From NCBI GenBank assembly GCA_001642005.1, contig LWCA01000068.1:1-62711 (forward strand): DNA of 62,711 nt, in the 5' to 3' direction. Source of the stretch: Intoshia linei. Taxonomy: Eukaryota; Orthonectida; Rhopaluridae. Numbering within the stretch: the first letter of the stretch is position 1; the number at the start of each line of letters is the position of its first letter. The translations under genes were made by a program, and so were the position numbers. The notes under the pieces are model-generated. The model was not told the origin of the DNA and searched no databases. It was given only the letters and a program-made list of their open reading frames with translations. Positions 1 through 12,931 of this stretch are shown piece after piece.

Positions 1-389
1 TTTTTACAAATTAAATTTAGTTTTTTTAATGAATAATATTAACATCAATTAAAATCCACCTAATTACAAAAAAAATTAAGTTTTCATCATTACTAGAGTT
101 TATTACATCAATTTTAATGATTTGCCTAATAAATTGACACGCTGTAAAAGTAAGAAAACAATGAAACTTGAAGTTTATCACTATAATCGTCTCATAGTAG
201 AATGTTGAAACGGAGAAAGAGACATTTAATTAGGTAATTTTATTTTAATTCTTTTTTTCTGAGAAAGAAAGGTTAAGTATTATTATGATTAATATTATTA
301 TTATGACATTTAATAGTATTGCAATATAAGAAATATTTTCTGATATATTGCGATGTAGTATTTAGTAATACCATTTGATTCGTTTAATA
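1..389. other. AT-rich left edge, no gene recognised
   Basis: I see no exon with family similarity here on either strand. The stretch lies downstream (in transcript terms) of the last acyl-CoA synthetase exon I could place, so it is probably intron or 3' region of that minus-strand gene, but nothing in the sequence proves it. Confidence 0.4.
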
Positions 390-812
390 CAGTGGTTCCC
401 GATTGAGGTCCAAAACTATATGCCTGGGGGTCCGTGAGATTCAAATAAAATATAAAAAAATTTTAATTTAACGCTACAATATTATTTCAAAAATTTTATC
501 CCACTTTTATCCTTCCATTAATAACATTTAATAAAAAATATAATTTCAAATCCAAAACAAAACCTCAGGAAAAAATCAACTTTTACCAATATTTTTTTGA
601 AAAATCCACTTAATACAAACTCCAAAACAAAAAATCACCTTTCTCTAATATTTTTTTAAAAAACACGATTTTACCAAATCTTATGAGAAAAAAGCTTGAA
701 TTTTTTCATAATAGTTTTATATTTCATGTTTCCATTGGGGTCAAAAAAATAATATTTTGAAATGGTGATCCGTAGTACGGACTCCATACACAATTTGAAT
801 CGGGAACCACTG
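390..812. mobile_element. hAT-type MITE (TIR CAGTGGTTCCCGATT)
   Basis: The ends are perfect 15-bp inverted repeats, CAGTGGTTCCCGATT at the left and its complement at the right. They are flanked by an imperfect 8-bp duplication (gtttaata / atttaatc, six of eight identical). The CAGTGG terminus and 8-bp duplication are typical of hAT elements. No transposase is encoded; the inside holds degenerate short repeats containing a TTTACCAAT core. A diverged reverse-oriented relative lies near 15755-15840. Confidence 0.8.
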
Positions 813-930
813 ATTTAATCTGATTTAAGCTCTTATCTACTACAGTAAAATAGTCATAAAAGTCTAATAGTTAGTACAATGATTCCAAGATGTAGGTCCG
901 GGCAAATATCAACTCCATGATAATGTACAT

Positions 931-2121
931 GCATTCTCAACGGGGTCCACAGCTCTTTTTTGGAGGTCCATGAAAATTACATACATTTATTACATATTAG
1001 ACATTTTCAAATCGTAAAGTCGTTTTTTCAAAAAAAAAGTTTTATTTTATTTTCTTGGTTGTTGATAAATATTGATAATAACGCAATTAACATTGGAGGT
1101 TTCTAGAAAAAAATTAAAATTAAAATGTATTATTGGAAATGATTCTCTTGTTTTTTTACAGAATTGACAAGTCATTGTAGTTTTTGATGTTTTATATGAT
1201 CAATTGCATCATATCTTATTAATAAGGTAAAAATTTCCAATAGGTTGGTTTATTCTTCTCTCAAGATTGATTTGTTTTTAGCTGACACAAAGGTACATTT
1301 ATTTTATGATAATGATGTTTCATCAACATCGTTATAATTCTACGTAGCTACCAAGACATTTCAAGCACAAACAGTAATCATATGGACTCTTTCTTTCCTG
1401 GTCAGATTACTCTTTGATATAAGGTATTTTGAAGAATTACCTTTTATTATCGGGTCTTAATTTGATATTTTAAATCGATGTCGTTTATAAGAATAAAAAA
1501 AGCTCAGAAATACTAATATAAAACGCGCAAATCATGTAAAAATAAATTCTTTGGTATTAAATTAAATTTCTTACATTTGTAAAAACTTATTGGGAAACCT
1601 TCATTGTTCTATTTTAGGAGCATCGGTTTTATTTAATTATATTATTAAAATATTATAATTTTAATAATAAATAATTTTATTACAATTTATGACCGAGCCA
1701 AGTTTCTAGTCATAAACAAAGCTTTAAATTTCAAATTGAAAATGGGACAAAAAATCAGTCAATATTCATTATTCTATGAAACATCAACCAAGGGATAAAA
1801 AATATTAATTTTTCACAGGGATGATAAATAATATAGACTTTTTATTGATCTAATAAAATAATATTGTAAACAATTAATACTGTAAAAAATACTTGAAAAA
1901 CATGTTCCATTTTGGGAACATTGACGAGTTAAAGGTTAATATTAATAGTGCATCACGTTTATCATCTCGCAAAAATAGAGTACTCCATGTCTTTTGAATT
2001 AATTCGTTCCCCAAATGTAATGATTCATTAAAAATTGTGATTATTATAAATTTTTTTAGGTCCACAGGTTTTTTTAATATCATCTTAGGGGTCTACAGCT
2101 AAAAAAAGTTGAGAATGCCTG
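931..2121. mobile_element. hAT-like element with perfect ATGTACAT duplication
   Basis: The terminal inverted repeats GCATTCTCAAC and GTTGAGAATGC are flanked by an exact 8-bp direct repeat ATGTACAT (923-930 and 2122-2129). The left terminus appears to have lost the initial CAG seen in its relative at 58346-59014. The two share internal sequence in opposite orientation (around 1680-2090 here). A minus-strand open stretch at 1874-2083 codes for about 69 residues that I do not recognise. The element is probably non-autonomous, and it may sit inside the acyl-CoA synthetase gene. Confidence 0.75.
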
Positions 2122-2565
2122 ATGTACATTTAGTATTGAATTAAATCTTAATCTAAAACTAAAAAGATTAAAAAGTAAAATAATGATTATAATTGCGTAG
2201 TTATTTAGCGATAGAATTTTTAAGTAATAGGGAAAAATCCCATGTGAAATTAACAGCCGTCGTAAAAAAAGTTTGAAACACCTGAGTTAATACATCACAC
2301 CTGAATGTGTTTTCGGTCTCTTAGTCCTGTGGTTTTTGCAAACACTAGTCTGACAAACAAATTTATAATGTTCTCCTTCTCATTAAAATAAATAAAATAA
2401 GAAACAAAATTTTAACATTTACTGCATTGTCTGTCGCGTGGGTTGTCCTAGGGTTGGTTTTATTAGTCAAAATTTATATAATTTAATCATCGCCAACCTA
2501 AATCTGATATAACGACTGGAAAACACTGCCATACAATTATAGCTTGCACAATATAAAAATGTTAC

Positions 2566-5500
2566 CCAATTCAATAGAACGAGTCATCTGAAGATTTGAG
2601 GATGAACAAGTTTCTGTTAGACCATATCCTTGAATAACCTTGATTTAAATAGTTAACAAATAATAAATTGATTGTAAATACGTCATTATTCACATTATAA
2701 TGATAATTGTCAGTAATCATGTGCTATTCAATTTATTATTAGGTATTCGTACGGTGCAAATAGTTTATATAGATAGCATTCCGGTCACCGAAATCAAAGA
2801 TAAAATTTTGACTAATAAATATTAAATTTTATTGGACCATTAGACTAGCACACTGCAGGAATAAAAAAATTTACAAAAAAAATTATTTCTCAATATAATC
2901 GCGACACGCAATCTCACTTAAAAAACAATTGGAGCAGTGTTTCTCAAATTATGCACCGCAGTCAGTTTTATGTGTAATTGTGAAAAATTAAAAACGAATT
3001 GAAAATTTTTGAGTTTTTTGTACGGATACAACATTTTGTCTTAAATTTACAGCTTTTCTAAGCAAAATCTTATTAAATAGCTATAAATAAGTTTTTACTA
3101 TAGCAAAGATTATTAGTAACCACCCAAAAAATATGAAATGTTGACTATTTTGTTATGCTTGTGAGCAAAAATTTTTTAATTGCTTCCAATTGGGCCAAAT
3201 GAAAAAAATTTGATAAACACTGGCTAGATCAGTGCTTCCCAAATGGTGCGTCGGCAGTTAAATATATTTTTTTTAAAATTTTTATTATTTATTTTAACGA
3301 TCTATAATTTAAAATTATAAAAATGTCTAAAGTACATAAATTTTATAAATACACTAAAACAATAAATTTAAAGTATATTTTTCTGTAATTATAATTCTTT
3401 CAAACTTTTCACTATCAAAAATATTATAAAACATTGCATCTGAGGGGTCCTTAATTAAATACTTTGAGAAGGACTGTGATAATACACATTCTCAAATATA
3501 TGAATATATTCAATCTATATAGTGCGCCGAAATTTTTATATTCATTTTTTAGTGCATCGAGAACATAAAAAGTATGGGAGCACTGGGCTAGATACAGGGT
3601 GTTAATTCAACAGCGCACACATGAAAATAATTGATAAATTTTAGGAATAATTACTACAACTGACAACAAAGTACAGTCAGACTTGTGGATAGTGAACATT
3701 TGGTTCCGAATTATTTTAATGTTCAGTATAAAAAAATAATAAACAATAAAAATGATAGTATTATGAATCTAAGTTTATTTTCTATATAAGTCAAATTAGT
3801 ATAGTATATATATTATATAGTATATATTAGTATAGCTTGTTTGAATTTTATTATGGCGCACTTTACTTTTTAATTAATAATTTTAATTTTTAAGTATACT
3901 TTTTACATTTTTACTATGAAAAATGTATAGAATATTTAAAAGTGTGATAGAATATTATAGAAGTTAAAATATTTAAAATCAACACCCTGTAGTAAAATGA
4001 TATAAAGATAAACCACATTTATATACAATTCGTACGTGAATTGAATAGCACTTACACAAATGAAACAATAAAAATAAATAAATATTTACACATGCACCAG
4101 ATACAATCCTCCAAAATTCTAAAACTTTTGGAGATATTGGCGCAGACCCAGTTGTAATAAGCCTTAAATTTCCTCCCAGTTTTTCTGATATTATTTTTGA
4201 AAAGACAAATTTGTCCAATAGAGGAGAATTATATACACCACTAAAAGTTTTAAGTATTAATTGGAAATATTATTCATATTATTTAAATTAATAATATTCT
4301 TATTAAATCCAACCACTTTTACCAACTCTTTAGAAAAAAAATTACAGTTTAGTCGCATAATTGTTTATCATTATTTAATTAATAATTAAAAAACACTAAA
4401 TTAACCCATATACTCCCAAACAAATTTTTCCAATTTTTTGGCTTCGATTTTTCCAAAAATTTGGGAAGTTAATACATATTTGCCTATTTCTCACCATATA
4501 TAATTTTAGGTAATTACCAATTGTAGTTATGGAGTTATTTCACATTGGGAGAATAAGGCAAATATAAGCGTGTATATATAAAACCGCATCGTCAATATAC
4601 CTAATTATTTCATCAAATTGTAGTCAATACATGAATTCATCATATGGTATTCATTAAATTCAGTTATCACAACTTTAACAAAAAAAATATAAAAAATTTT
4701 TTCAGTATATTTTTTTTTTGGCTTTAAAAAATCATTTTGGCCCACTGTCAATGACACAGGAGGCTAATCGGTGAAAATCCATAACTAATATACTCGAATG
4801 TTATATAATATACTAATTAATTTAATTTTTCATATTTAATTAACTTTGTTTCAATTTGATGCGTGTTTTTATAAATGTAATGTTGTGTGACCATATGGTC
4901 ACACTGAAAGTATATGGGTTAATAAAGATTATGGTGAAAATGTATTTAAATGTAAATAATTACTTATTTAAAGTTGTACGTTTCCAATAATAAGCAATAT
5001 TAAATATAGTTCTCTTAATAAAGGATTGGGATAAAGCAGCCATAGTCTAAACATAATGTCTATAATTACAAAGTGAAATTTACCATATCATAAACTCTAT
5101 TCATTATTCTAGGAACAGTTGGGTAAATGCTTGGTTTAAAAAATTGCGAATCGTTAACAATTTCTTTAATATTTCCTCCATAATATGCAATTTTACCACC
5201 TTTATAAACCATGACTAACTAAAATAATAATAATATCAGAGAAGCAGGTTGAAATTATGGTAGTAAAAATTACCAAATTCCAATTATTTATAACAGTGTT
5301 TAGTGATTACGAAATTAGGGTCAACGTAGTTCAAAAAAACAGTAAATTTTCATACAGAATAATAGAATTCTACGGTAATTTGTTATTAATTAAATTTAAT
5401 AGGTTATAAATTGGATAGCACTAACCAAAACCGAACCTATCATACTCGATATCCTTTTTCTAAGGACTTTGACGATATATTTGTACAATGGGGTTTCATT

Positions 5501-8500
5501 TTTAAAATTTAGCATTACATTTATTTAAAAAGATGATATTTTTGAATATACTAACCAGAGCAGAACCTAACAAGCTCGAGGCCACCTGAAAATGAAAAAT
5601 AGGCCCTTGAATAAATTTTCATAAAAAATGCGTAGCTACATCTCTAAGGCGCTTAATTTTAAATTTCACACAAAATAGTTGATATTCAAGAATATAATTT
5701 TTATAATACGGACGATTCAGTGGCACATAATGAAAAATAAATATTTTTGATGTTATTATTTGATTATTATGATTTTAAATGTTTATGTGGGATACATTTC
5801 GCGTGGTTAAATATAAAAATGGAGTCAATTTATAACATTGGGATATATTATTCAAAAGAGTGTGAAATACAATGAAAGTTTAAATGAAGATAGTACAATC
5901 AAGAAACACGTTATTAATATCAAAATATATTTATAGTTGTTAATTACTTTAGTTATTATATAATATACTTTATATTATATTAAAGTAACTTTATTATAAA
6001 TATAACACTTTGGAAAATATTTTTAAAATAAAAATAGACAATAATGAAATAAACATTAATGCAGATGATATTGAAGACGTATGCGATATATTCTAGAGTC
6101 TGTTTATTTTCGGTAACATCGAGCATGGTCGCTTCGGTTCTACTATAATAAGTATATATAATAAACCTCAGCCGTTCCTTCATAAATATGAGCCGCTGGT
6201 AAATATGATAACAGTATATCATCGATACCAAATGAAAAAGGATTAGATTTCTTCTCCTAAATATTTTTTAATTATAATTAGCAAAACATACTGTAAATGC
6301 TGAAAGCGACAGTACAGTGGATATAAAATTTTTATGCATTAGTTCAACTCCTTTTGGATTGCCTATATATGTATAAGTAAAGATATCATGATTAACGTAA
6401 ATCAAATACAGTGTACTTAGTACATTGTACTTATAACTGTTATTACAGTAAGTTAAGAAAGAAGGTACAATTAAAAACATATTTTTTTAAAAAAAAATAA
6501 AATATCATGAATTATTACTAAAAGTAATACAACTTTGTTATCATTTTGATATTTATTACAATCCTTTGCAATATTGGTAAAATTCGACTGAAATATGTTT
6601 ATTAAGTGAAGATTCGGTTAATTATTGATACATAATTAATATTTTTAAGTATTTATTAAATTGGTACTGAATATATATCATCACATTGAAAATGACAAAA
6701 TAGATTTTTATAATTTTATTTTTTTTTGGAATTTATACTATTTATGACAATTTTTAGGATTGGACTGTTTTTAAAACTCTTTACGCAAATGTTAACAAAA
6801 AAATTAAGAGGGAATAATTCATTTTAAAGTAAAAAGTAATGTGATATAATGGTTCCACCTGAAACAAGTTTAGGAACCACTCCTTTAAAGGATTGATAAT
6901 AGTGAATAGTAGGATTTTTAAGTTAGAGTTTCAACGTGAATTTATTTTTCAAGTATAATAAAAATGTGCCCTCTGCAGAGATAGATGCGTTTGTACGTAG
7001 TACATAACAGTCAACCCAGTATAAATATAATATTAAAAAAATAATTAATTAATTTCAGTTGTAAAAATGGATTTTAATTAATTTGTACATAACAGTCAAG
7101 CTAGTATATAATAAAAATAACATTTATAATGTACCACTTGTCCCACTTGTGAAATAAATTGTATAAACATCGTGCTTCTTTGATGGCTAAAATTTAAAAT
7201 ATTATCTTTTACTTATATATTAATCAATTAAAAAGTCGACCTTCGCAGAGCTAACTATAGTGTTTGTACCAAGTACATAACAATCAAGATAGTATTATAC
7301 ATAAACTAATGCTACTAAATTGTTTGATGCAAAATTAAATTTTACTAACCAAGTTAAAAGCAAAATTTACAATTGCACTATATTTTTTTCTTGAATTCTA
7401 TAAAAAGTCCACCTTTATCAAATCGATCTACGAATATGAAAACAGAAAAACCACTAAATCATTTCAAATTTAACTGTCATAAAAACAACGACCAACAAAT
7501 TGTTATTTTTTGTATATGTTGCATAGAATGTGTACAATTGTGAAATGTACAGTGTACATTTCGTTAGTATGTAATAACATTAGTATATACATTGTACACA
7601 TTCCACGTGCAAGTCGTAGAATGTATACATTTCATGGACAAGTCGTAAAACGTGTAAAATTTTCATTTATATTTTAATTTTAGTTTTTTTTGAACCAAAC
7701 TTTAAGGGGAGTTTTTTTAGAATTTTTTTGAACCAAATTTTAAAGGGTGTTTCTATGAAATTTTTTTTGATCAAAACTTTTAAGTGGGGATTTTAAGATT
7801 TTATTTTAACCCAAACCTTAAGGTTGTGTTTAAGTTTGGTTCAAAAAAATTTCTAAAGCCCAAAATTAAACTTAAATTAAAATATCAATGAAAATTTTAC
7901 ATTCTAATCATTTTAACATTCTACGACTTATCCGTGAAATGTACAAATTCTACGAGTCATCCATGAAATGTATACATTCCACGACTTGCCCATAGAATGT
8001 GTACATTTCACTGTTTTACACCTCCTATACGACATATAGAACGTATCATGAATGAAAAACTTACATTATGTGGAACAGGATTATTTCTTCCAATCATCTA
8101 AATAAAAAATATCACTAGATCCATAAAAACAACCTCCAATTCTTGATATGTAACAATTTTAAAATTATTATTTTCACATTCATCCAGAACGTCTTTCGGT
8201 ATATTGATTAAAGAAATTATTAATTTAATCTTAAATTTGTTTTCTTTTAATACGTTCACAATTCTACGTAACCTCTTTTCGTTGTCGACAAAAATCGCGT
8301 CAAATTCAGCTATTTTGTTAATTAAAATAATTTAGTTAAACAATAACCGAGTTTAACAATATAAGTGATAGCATCTGAACCAAAACTGTCATACAAAGTA
8401 CTAGCGATCATAGATTGAACGGTCAATGCCAATTGTAGAATAAGATACTAAAGATATTAAAATTGTAATAAAAAAGAAATAAAACCTCTGGTTTATTAGA

Positions 8501-8854
8501 ACTATAAATAGCACAAATGTTATTTTGGGTCAGTCCATAAAAAATTAACCCTGAAGAAATGTAATCAATTTCATTCTTAACATGTAAATATGTTTTAATT
8601 TGAGGAATTGTGTCATTTATACTTTGACGCCATAACATACACGTTAAGGTTTCAGAAAATGAAAATCCTGTTAGAAATAGTTCATAGACATTTTGAAAAT
8701 TGGATTCATTTATCTCGTCGATATTTTCACAAATATTTGATTCTGAATCTGGATCGTCCCTAGGTTTGGTTGATTTGGATTGATAATTTATGTAAATTAT
8801 GGAACTTAATATAGCACCCGTAGCAATCGGAACACTCCAAAGTAGCGTTTTCAT
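2566..8854 (-). CDS. ACSL: Long-chain acyl-CoA synthetase (ACSL), 5' eleven exons
   Basis: This enzyme makes fatty acyl-CoA from fatty acid, ATP and CoA at the ER or outer mitochondrial membrane. Exons in transcript order: 8854-8486, 8447-8348, 8309-8134, 8097-8065, 7186-7135, 6362-6292, 6256-6167, 5218-5084, 5046-4964, 4240-4090, 2638-2566. Phases agree at every junction and give about 444 residues. The start MKTLLWSVPIATG opens a membrane anchor. The AMP-binding P-loop reads FTSGTSGNPKG, split over the 52-bp exon and the next one. Later motifs are LPAAHIYE, VYKGGKI, YPTVPRIMNRVYD, TTGSAPISP and GYGLTETCS. Usual length is near 700 residues, so about 250 C-terminal residues (acyl-CoA and lid region) must lie beyond the left edge or in exons I could not find. 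Introns carry several transposons. Confidence 0.9.
2935..3222. mobile_element. hAT-type MITE (TIR CAGTGTTTCTCAAA)
   Basis: The 14-bp ends match at 13 of 14 positions (CAGTGTTTCTCAAA / complement of TTTGATAAACACTG). It has no coding capacity. The target duplication is not recognisable, probably because the next element inserted exactly at its right end. It lies in an intron of the acyl-CoA synthetase gene. Confidence 0.65.
3230..3585. mobile_element. hAT-type MITE with perfect 8-bp duplication GGCTAGAT
   Basis: The ends begin CAGTGCTTCCC and close GGGAGCACTG. They are flanked on both sides by an identical GGCTAGAT (3222-3229 and 3586-3593). The first G of the left copy is the last base of the neighbouring MITE, so this element jumped into the terminus of an older one. 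It is non-coding and lies in an intron of the acyl-CoA synthetase gene. Confidence 0.85.
6505..7020 (-). repeat. DR1 dispersed repeat, copy in ACSL intron
   Basis: Read on the minus strand this starts with the DR1 head (GACTGTTATGTACTACGTAC) and runs through the shared blocks 'TTTAAAGGAGTGGTTCC' and 'ATCACATTACTTTTTAC'. It matches the 21425-22110 copy over most of its length. Shorter DR1 head fragments lie at 7085-7130 and 7222-7300, bracketing the 52-bp ACSL exon. Family class is unknown. Confidence 0.7.
7540..8022. repeat. Large imperfect palindrome with internal tandem units
   Basis: The two arms are complementary over roughly 200 bp each around a centre near 7770. Both contain repeats of about 30 bp built on AGTCGTAGAATGTATACATTT, then a block ending in TTTTTTTGAACCAAACTT. 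The centre has a further short tandem repeat of the GAACCAAACTT type. The same inner block occurs inside the pogo-like MITE at 50670-50976, so this is probably a fold-back derivative of that family. It lies in ACSL intron 4. Confidence 0.75.
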
Positions 8855-9342
8855 CGTAAAAGTTCCCTATTAAATTAAATTAAAACAAAATATCTCATAT
8901 TATAATTAAAAGATACCAATAAATTAAACAAAAAATACATTTCAAATTTGGTATAATGTATAATAAAGTATAAATGTAAATATATACAATACTCAAAATA
9001 TTTATGAATATGCATGTATATTTGTTAACACAAAATTTACATGAACGTCACAATCTAAATCATATAGTTTAGAATATAGAACATCTATAAATGTGGTTTA
9101 GAAATTTTAGGTATTAATCATCTCAAATACATTACACATGATTAAAAATAACCTCGATAGAACTATAGATTTATAAATTAAATTTACATGTACATATAAG
9201 TTTTAACAGGTTATAATTTTAATAAATATTGGTTACATTCAACAAAATTACAGTTGTTACTCATTTCAATTACATGTATTTTCTACAGATGTAAACGCAA
9301 AATCATCATTTTTTATTTTGACAGACAGCTAAAATGTTAATA

Positions 9343-9554
9343 CAGAAACCTCTTTATAAGCAGACCCCTCTATAAACAAATTATCACGCTTTTAAAAATA
9401 TATCAATCCTATATAATTTGTTTATTACATTTTCACATGTAAAAGTTTAAGTTTTATGGAATTTTTATGACACTTATCATGCTTTTTTGATACTCCAAAA
9501 AACAAATTAGTCGTTAAATTTTCAAAATCGTTGGTTTATAAAGAGGTTTCACTG
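9343..9554. mobile_element. pogo/Tigger-type MITE with TA duplication
   Basis: Left end CAGAAACCTCTTTATAA, right end complement CAGTGAAACCTCTTTATAA, flanked by TA on each side. The left end has lost a TG. It is 212 bp with no coding capacity. The terminus type and TA target are typical of the Tc1/mariner superfamily, pogo branch. It lies between the ACSL start and GPCR gene 1. Confidence 0.75.
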
Positions 9555-9953
9555 TAATTTAAATTTAAAATAGTCTAAAAAATTTACCAAAATATTTACA
9601 GGTGTTTCAATATATATTTAAAATCAATAGGATAATAAAGTTGAATACACTATTTCATCATTTGGTAGTATTGATTTCATAAATTTATAACGCTTTTCAT
9701 ATTTAAAATCTGGATCAATTGTTTAAATTAAAATGTAATAATTTGTTGAAATTACTGTTCAACGTTACTATCGGTGATATTTGAATAGACAAATTACTAT
9801 CTTTCAAAAAATAAATTTTTTAGATTTGTACTTTCACATTTGTATATTAATACACTATTACACGGTTTGACAAAATGAAATTTTTTTCGATATAACCGGA
9901 TAATTTTAATTTATTAATTATCTACTCACTACAATGATTATAATGATATATAA

Positions 9954-11450
9954 CAGGGGTTCTCAATCTTTTTTCACAAGGGCCACAATTTAACAATATG
10001 AAAATATAGAACCATCGCGGGCCAAAATTTTTATATTATTGGTAGAAAATTTATGAAACAAAAAAATGTAAATATTTACTATACTTTTAATTACTTTATT
10101 TATTATTAACAGATTAATGTAAATAATTTCTTTGTAAAAAACATTTTATATCCTAATTATATAATGTGCTACGCGATTTTTTTATGTGTGATTTCTTCAA
10201 GGTTGGTAAAACTGGAATTTTCCCTAAAGGGGCTTTTAAAACCCAATTTTTCTATTAAAGGTTGGTAAAAGTGGGTTTTCCCATAAGGGTTGGTAAAATT
10301 GGGATTTTTCCTTAGGGGTTTGTAAATGTGGATTTTTCCCTTAACCCTTTCACTGTCTGTATTCTATACTATACACAACAATTTCACTTCACACATCTGT
10401 GTATTCTATGATATACACAGCATAATTTTGAAAAACTTTATTCTTTTATTTTCATACATTTTCACATAGGTAATTTAAAAATAATACAAGTTTAAATTAA
10501 AAAATAAATTCCAGACGTGTTTGTGTGATAATACATAAAATTGCATCAATAATTGAAATTAATTACTTTTGTTTTTATAAGTAATCTGTTGATGGAATTA
10601 ATAGCCTTTTCTAATTTAATAATTGATTTTATTTTTTTTTTATTGATATACTGTTATTAATTTATAGTTCTTAAAATATATAAAACATTGTTAATCGCTT
10701 TAAAAGTTTGAAAATAAGAGAAAGGCATTGCTCCAAATTATTATTCAATTGAACTGAAATTGTATCAAGTGTCTGCAAATTATAAAAAAAACAAAATAGT
10801 TAAAACATGTTTATGCTAGTGTTTGTTGAAAAAATATAATTAAACTAGGTTGACTGTATTATACTTAGTATAAACAGCACCCAGGTCTGCCGAGGGAGAA
10901 AATTTTTAAGTCTACCAAAAAAATAAATTCAATAATAAATCATAAAAATTTTACTAGCATCACCTTGAGAAACAATTATCATTAAACCTATTAGGATAGG
11001 AGACTTTGGTTCTTGTTTCCAAATGTTACGATTTTATATGAAATCCTAGACGACAGACATATTTATATGAAAAAATAGCACATTTGATAATTTCGCGTAG
11101 CATTAATAATATTTAATAAAAAATACCATTTCAAACTTTACAATTCAAAGTCTTACAGAAAAATCCAATTTTTCTATTTTTTTTTGAATAATCTGAATTT
11201 ACCAAACCTTACTAGAACAGCCTCTTAATCCAATGCCAAAATAAATATCCAAATTTACAAAATCTTAAGTGAATAATCCAGTCCACTTATAACATATCTA
11301 ATTATAATTATAATCTAATTCTAATAATAATCATAATCTAATAATAATTCTTAAAAATCTATAGTTAAAAAATCGGAAAAAATGACTAATAAATCAATTA
11401 AATCGTGGCGGGCCACATGTAGCCCACGGACCGTAAGCTTGACATGGCTG
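9954..11450. mobile_element. Decayed hAT-type element with internal repeats
   Basis: The left end reads CAGGGGTTCTCAATC followed by 'AAGGGCCACA'. The right end holds 'GCGGGCCACATG' and closes GACATGGCTG, the usual layout of hAT termini in animals. Flanking 8-mers do not match, so the ends may belong to different copies or be rearranged. Inside are four degenerate units of about 30 bp (10200-10340) with core GGTTGGTAAAA, also seen near 33760-33920, and a DR1 fragment at 10843-10990. No transposase reading frame survives. Confidence 0.5.
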
Positions 11451-11679
11451 TTGTACATATCATATTTTGTAGTCAATTGGAATATTCACATCCGATATAA
11501 AATACTTTAAAGTTTAAACCTATCGATTTGAAATATCATATATACTAATATGAATATGTAGATAAATATTAATAAATATAAATGAACATTTGATGACATG
11601 AAATATGGAACATAAGCAAATATTTATATAATCAAAAAATATTAAACATTTTAACTGTAAATTGAACATATATTCATAA

Positions 11680-12735
11680 ATGGCGAATGTAATATATTTA
11701 TAATTAATGATTCAAAACAATTTGTAGATTTTTCAATTTATATTTGTTCCATTTGCAGCTTGTGGTCTAATATTGGGACTATTCTTTATGTTTATTATAA
11801 CACATTACCGAAAAGAATTATTTAAAAAAGAAACTTTGCGATTTCTAATATTCTTAATATTTGTAGATGTAATTATATAAAATTATGATTAAAAATAATG
11901 ATAATATTTATAGACACTAACATCAATTTCATATTTTATATATTGTTATTGGCACATATTTCATCTTAAAAAAAACTCTGCCACATCCATAAATTATACA
12001 AAAATACAGGGTTATTCATCTTTAATTACAGCGTATTTATTGCAAAACGGATTAGTCATGTGGTATTTGTTTGCATTGTCAAACTATGTATGCATTTTGA
12101 TAAGCATTGAAAGATATCTCATCGTATGTCACACTGTATTTCATTTCAACTATGTAAATAAGAATTATTATACAGTATCCTTGATATTGGCAAATCTGAT
12201 TAGTATTTACTATTCAATTACGTTTTGCAGTGTCAATTATAGAATTATTGGTGAAAATTATTTATTTCGACCTTTCTATTATGATCATCCCAATTTCAAT
12301 AAAATGCAAAGCATTATCTTTGCTGTTATAGGATACGGTTTTCCGATTATAACGCATGCATGTTGCTATGCTCAGATGTTGTCACATTTTGACAAAATAT
12401 CCAAAATTACCGGCGAAATCAATTTATTTCCGTCAAAAAAAAATACACTTAAATTTAAAAATCCTAGCAACAATTTATCTAATCAGGCTGAAAATATTAA
12501 AAAAAATATTTCCAAAACCGTCATGATGGTTTGTGGTATATATTCCATTTTGTGGTTACCCGTTACCGTTTATACTCTCCTTGTCGGATTCAATTACATT
12601 GCGGTAAATAATTATCACTATAAAAATTTTAGTATATTTTGTGTATATATCAATATTATATCTAATATTTTTACCTACGTTTTAACGTCCAGAGATATTA
12701 AGTACCATATTTATAAATTTTTTTCATTTAAATAA
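11680..12735 (+). CDS. Rhodopsin-class GPCR, small and diverged (GPCR 1)
   Basis: Three exons: 11680-11688 (Met-Ala-Asn), 11728-11868 and 11914-12735, giving 323 residues. The introns are 39 and 45 bp. All phases are 0. Seven hydrophobic segments are visible. The first begins IFQFIFVPFAACGLILG. ERY after segment III stands for DRY, segment VI has LWLPVTVY in place of CWxP, and segment VII has NIFTY in place of NPxxY. Ligand class cannot be told. The second exon is only recovered when the frame is followed upstream of the first in-frame Met (12040), through TLTSISYFIYCYW. AATAAA overlaps the stop codon. The tiny first exon is the least certain part. Confidence 0.8.
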
Positions 12736-12931
12736 ATTTTTAATAATTTTATTTTATTCGTGCAAAGTTTATAATGTATTATTATTTATTATTTTGTTTT
12801 ATATATATTGTTTCCATTTTGTATCGGAATATGCTTCAACAAATTCACTTCCACGGGAAGTTGACGTTGTTTCGCTGTTATTAACATCTATACATTTTTA
12901 TTATATACAATGTATTACAATTTGTTTAAAT

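Larger units (their letters stand above)
8855..11679. other. Intergenic region, repeats only
   Basis: Apart from the pogo-type MITE and the decayed hAT element listed separately, I see no exon here on either strand. The ACSL and GPCR 1 start codons face away from each other across it, so it should contain both promoters. No core promoter motif stands out in this AT-rich background. Confidence 0.5.

Noticed and set aside
2425-2465. Possible 26-bp ACSL exon (GQPTRQTMQ)
   Set aside because: Good splice-like ends and phase, but no convincing match to the family at that position and the next exon cannot be found.
6363-6480. N-terminal part of the open frame before the ACSL NPKG exon
   Set aside because: It lacks the TSGT motif and does not fit phase; the 52-bp exon at 7186-7135 supplies the motif in phase.
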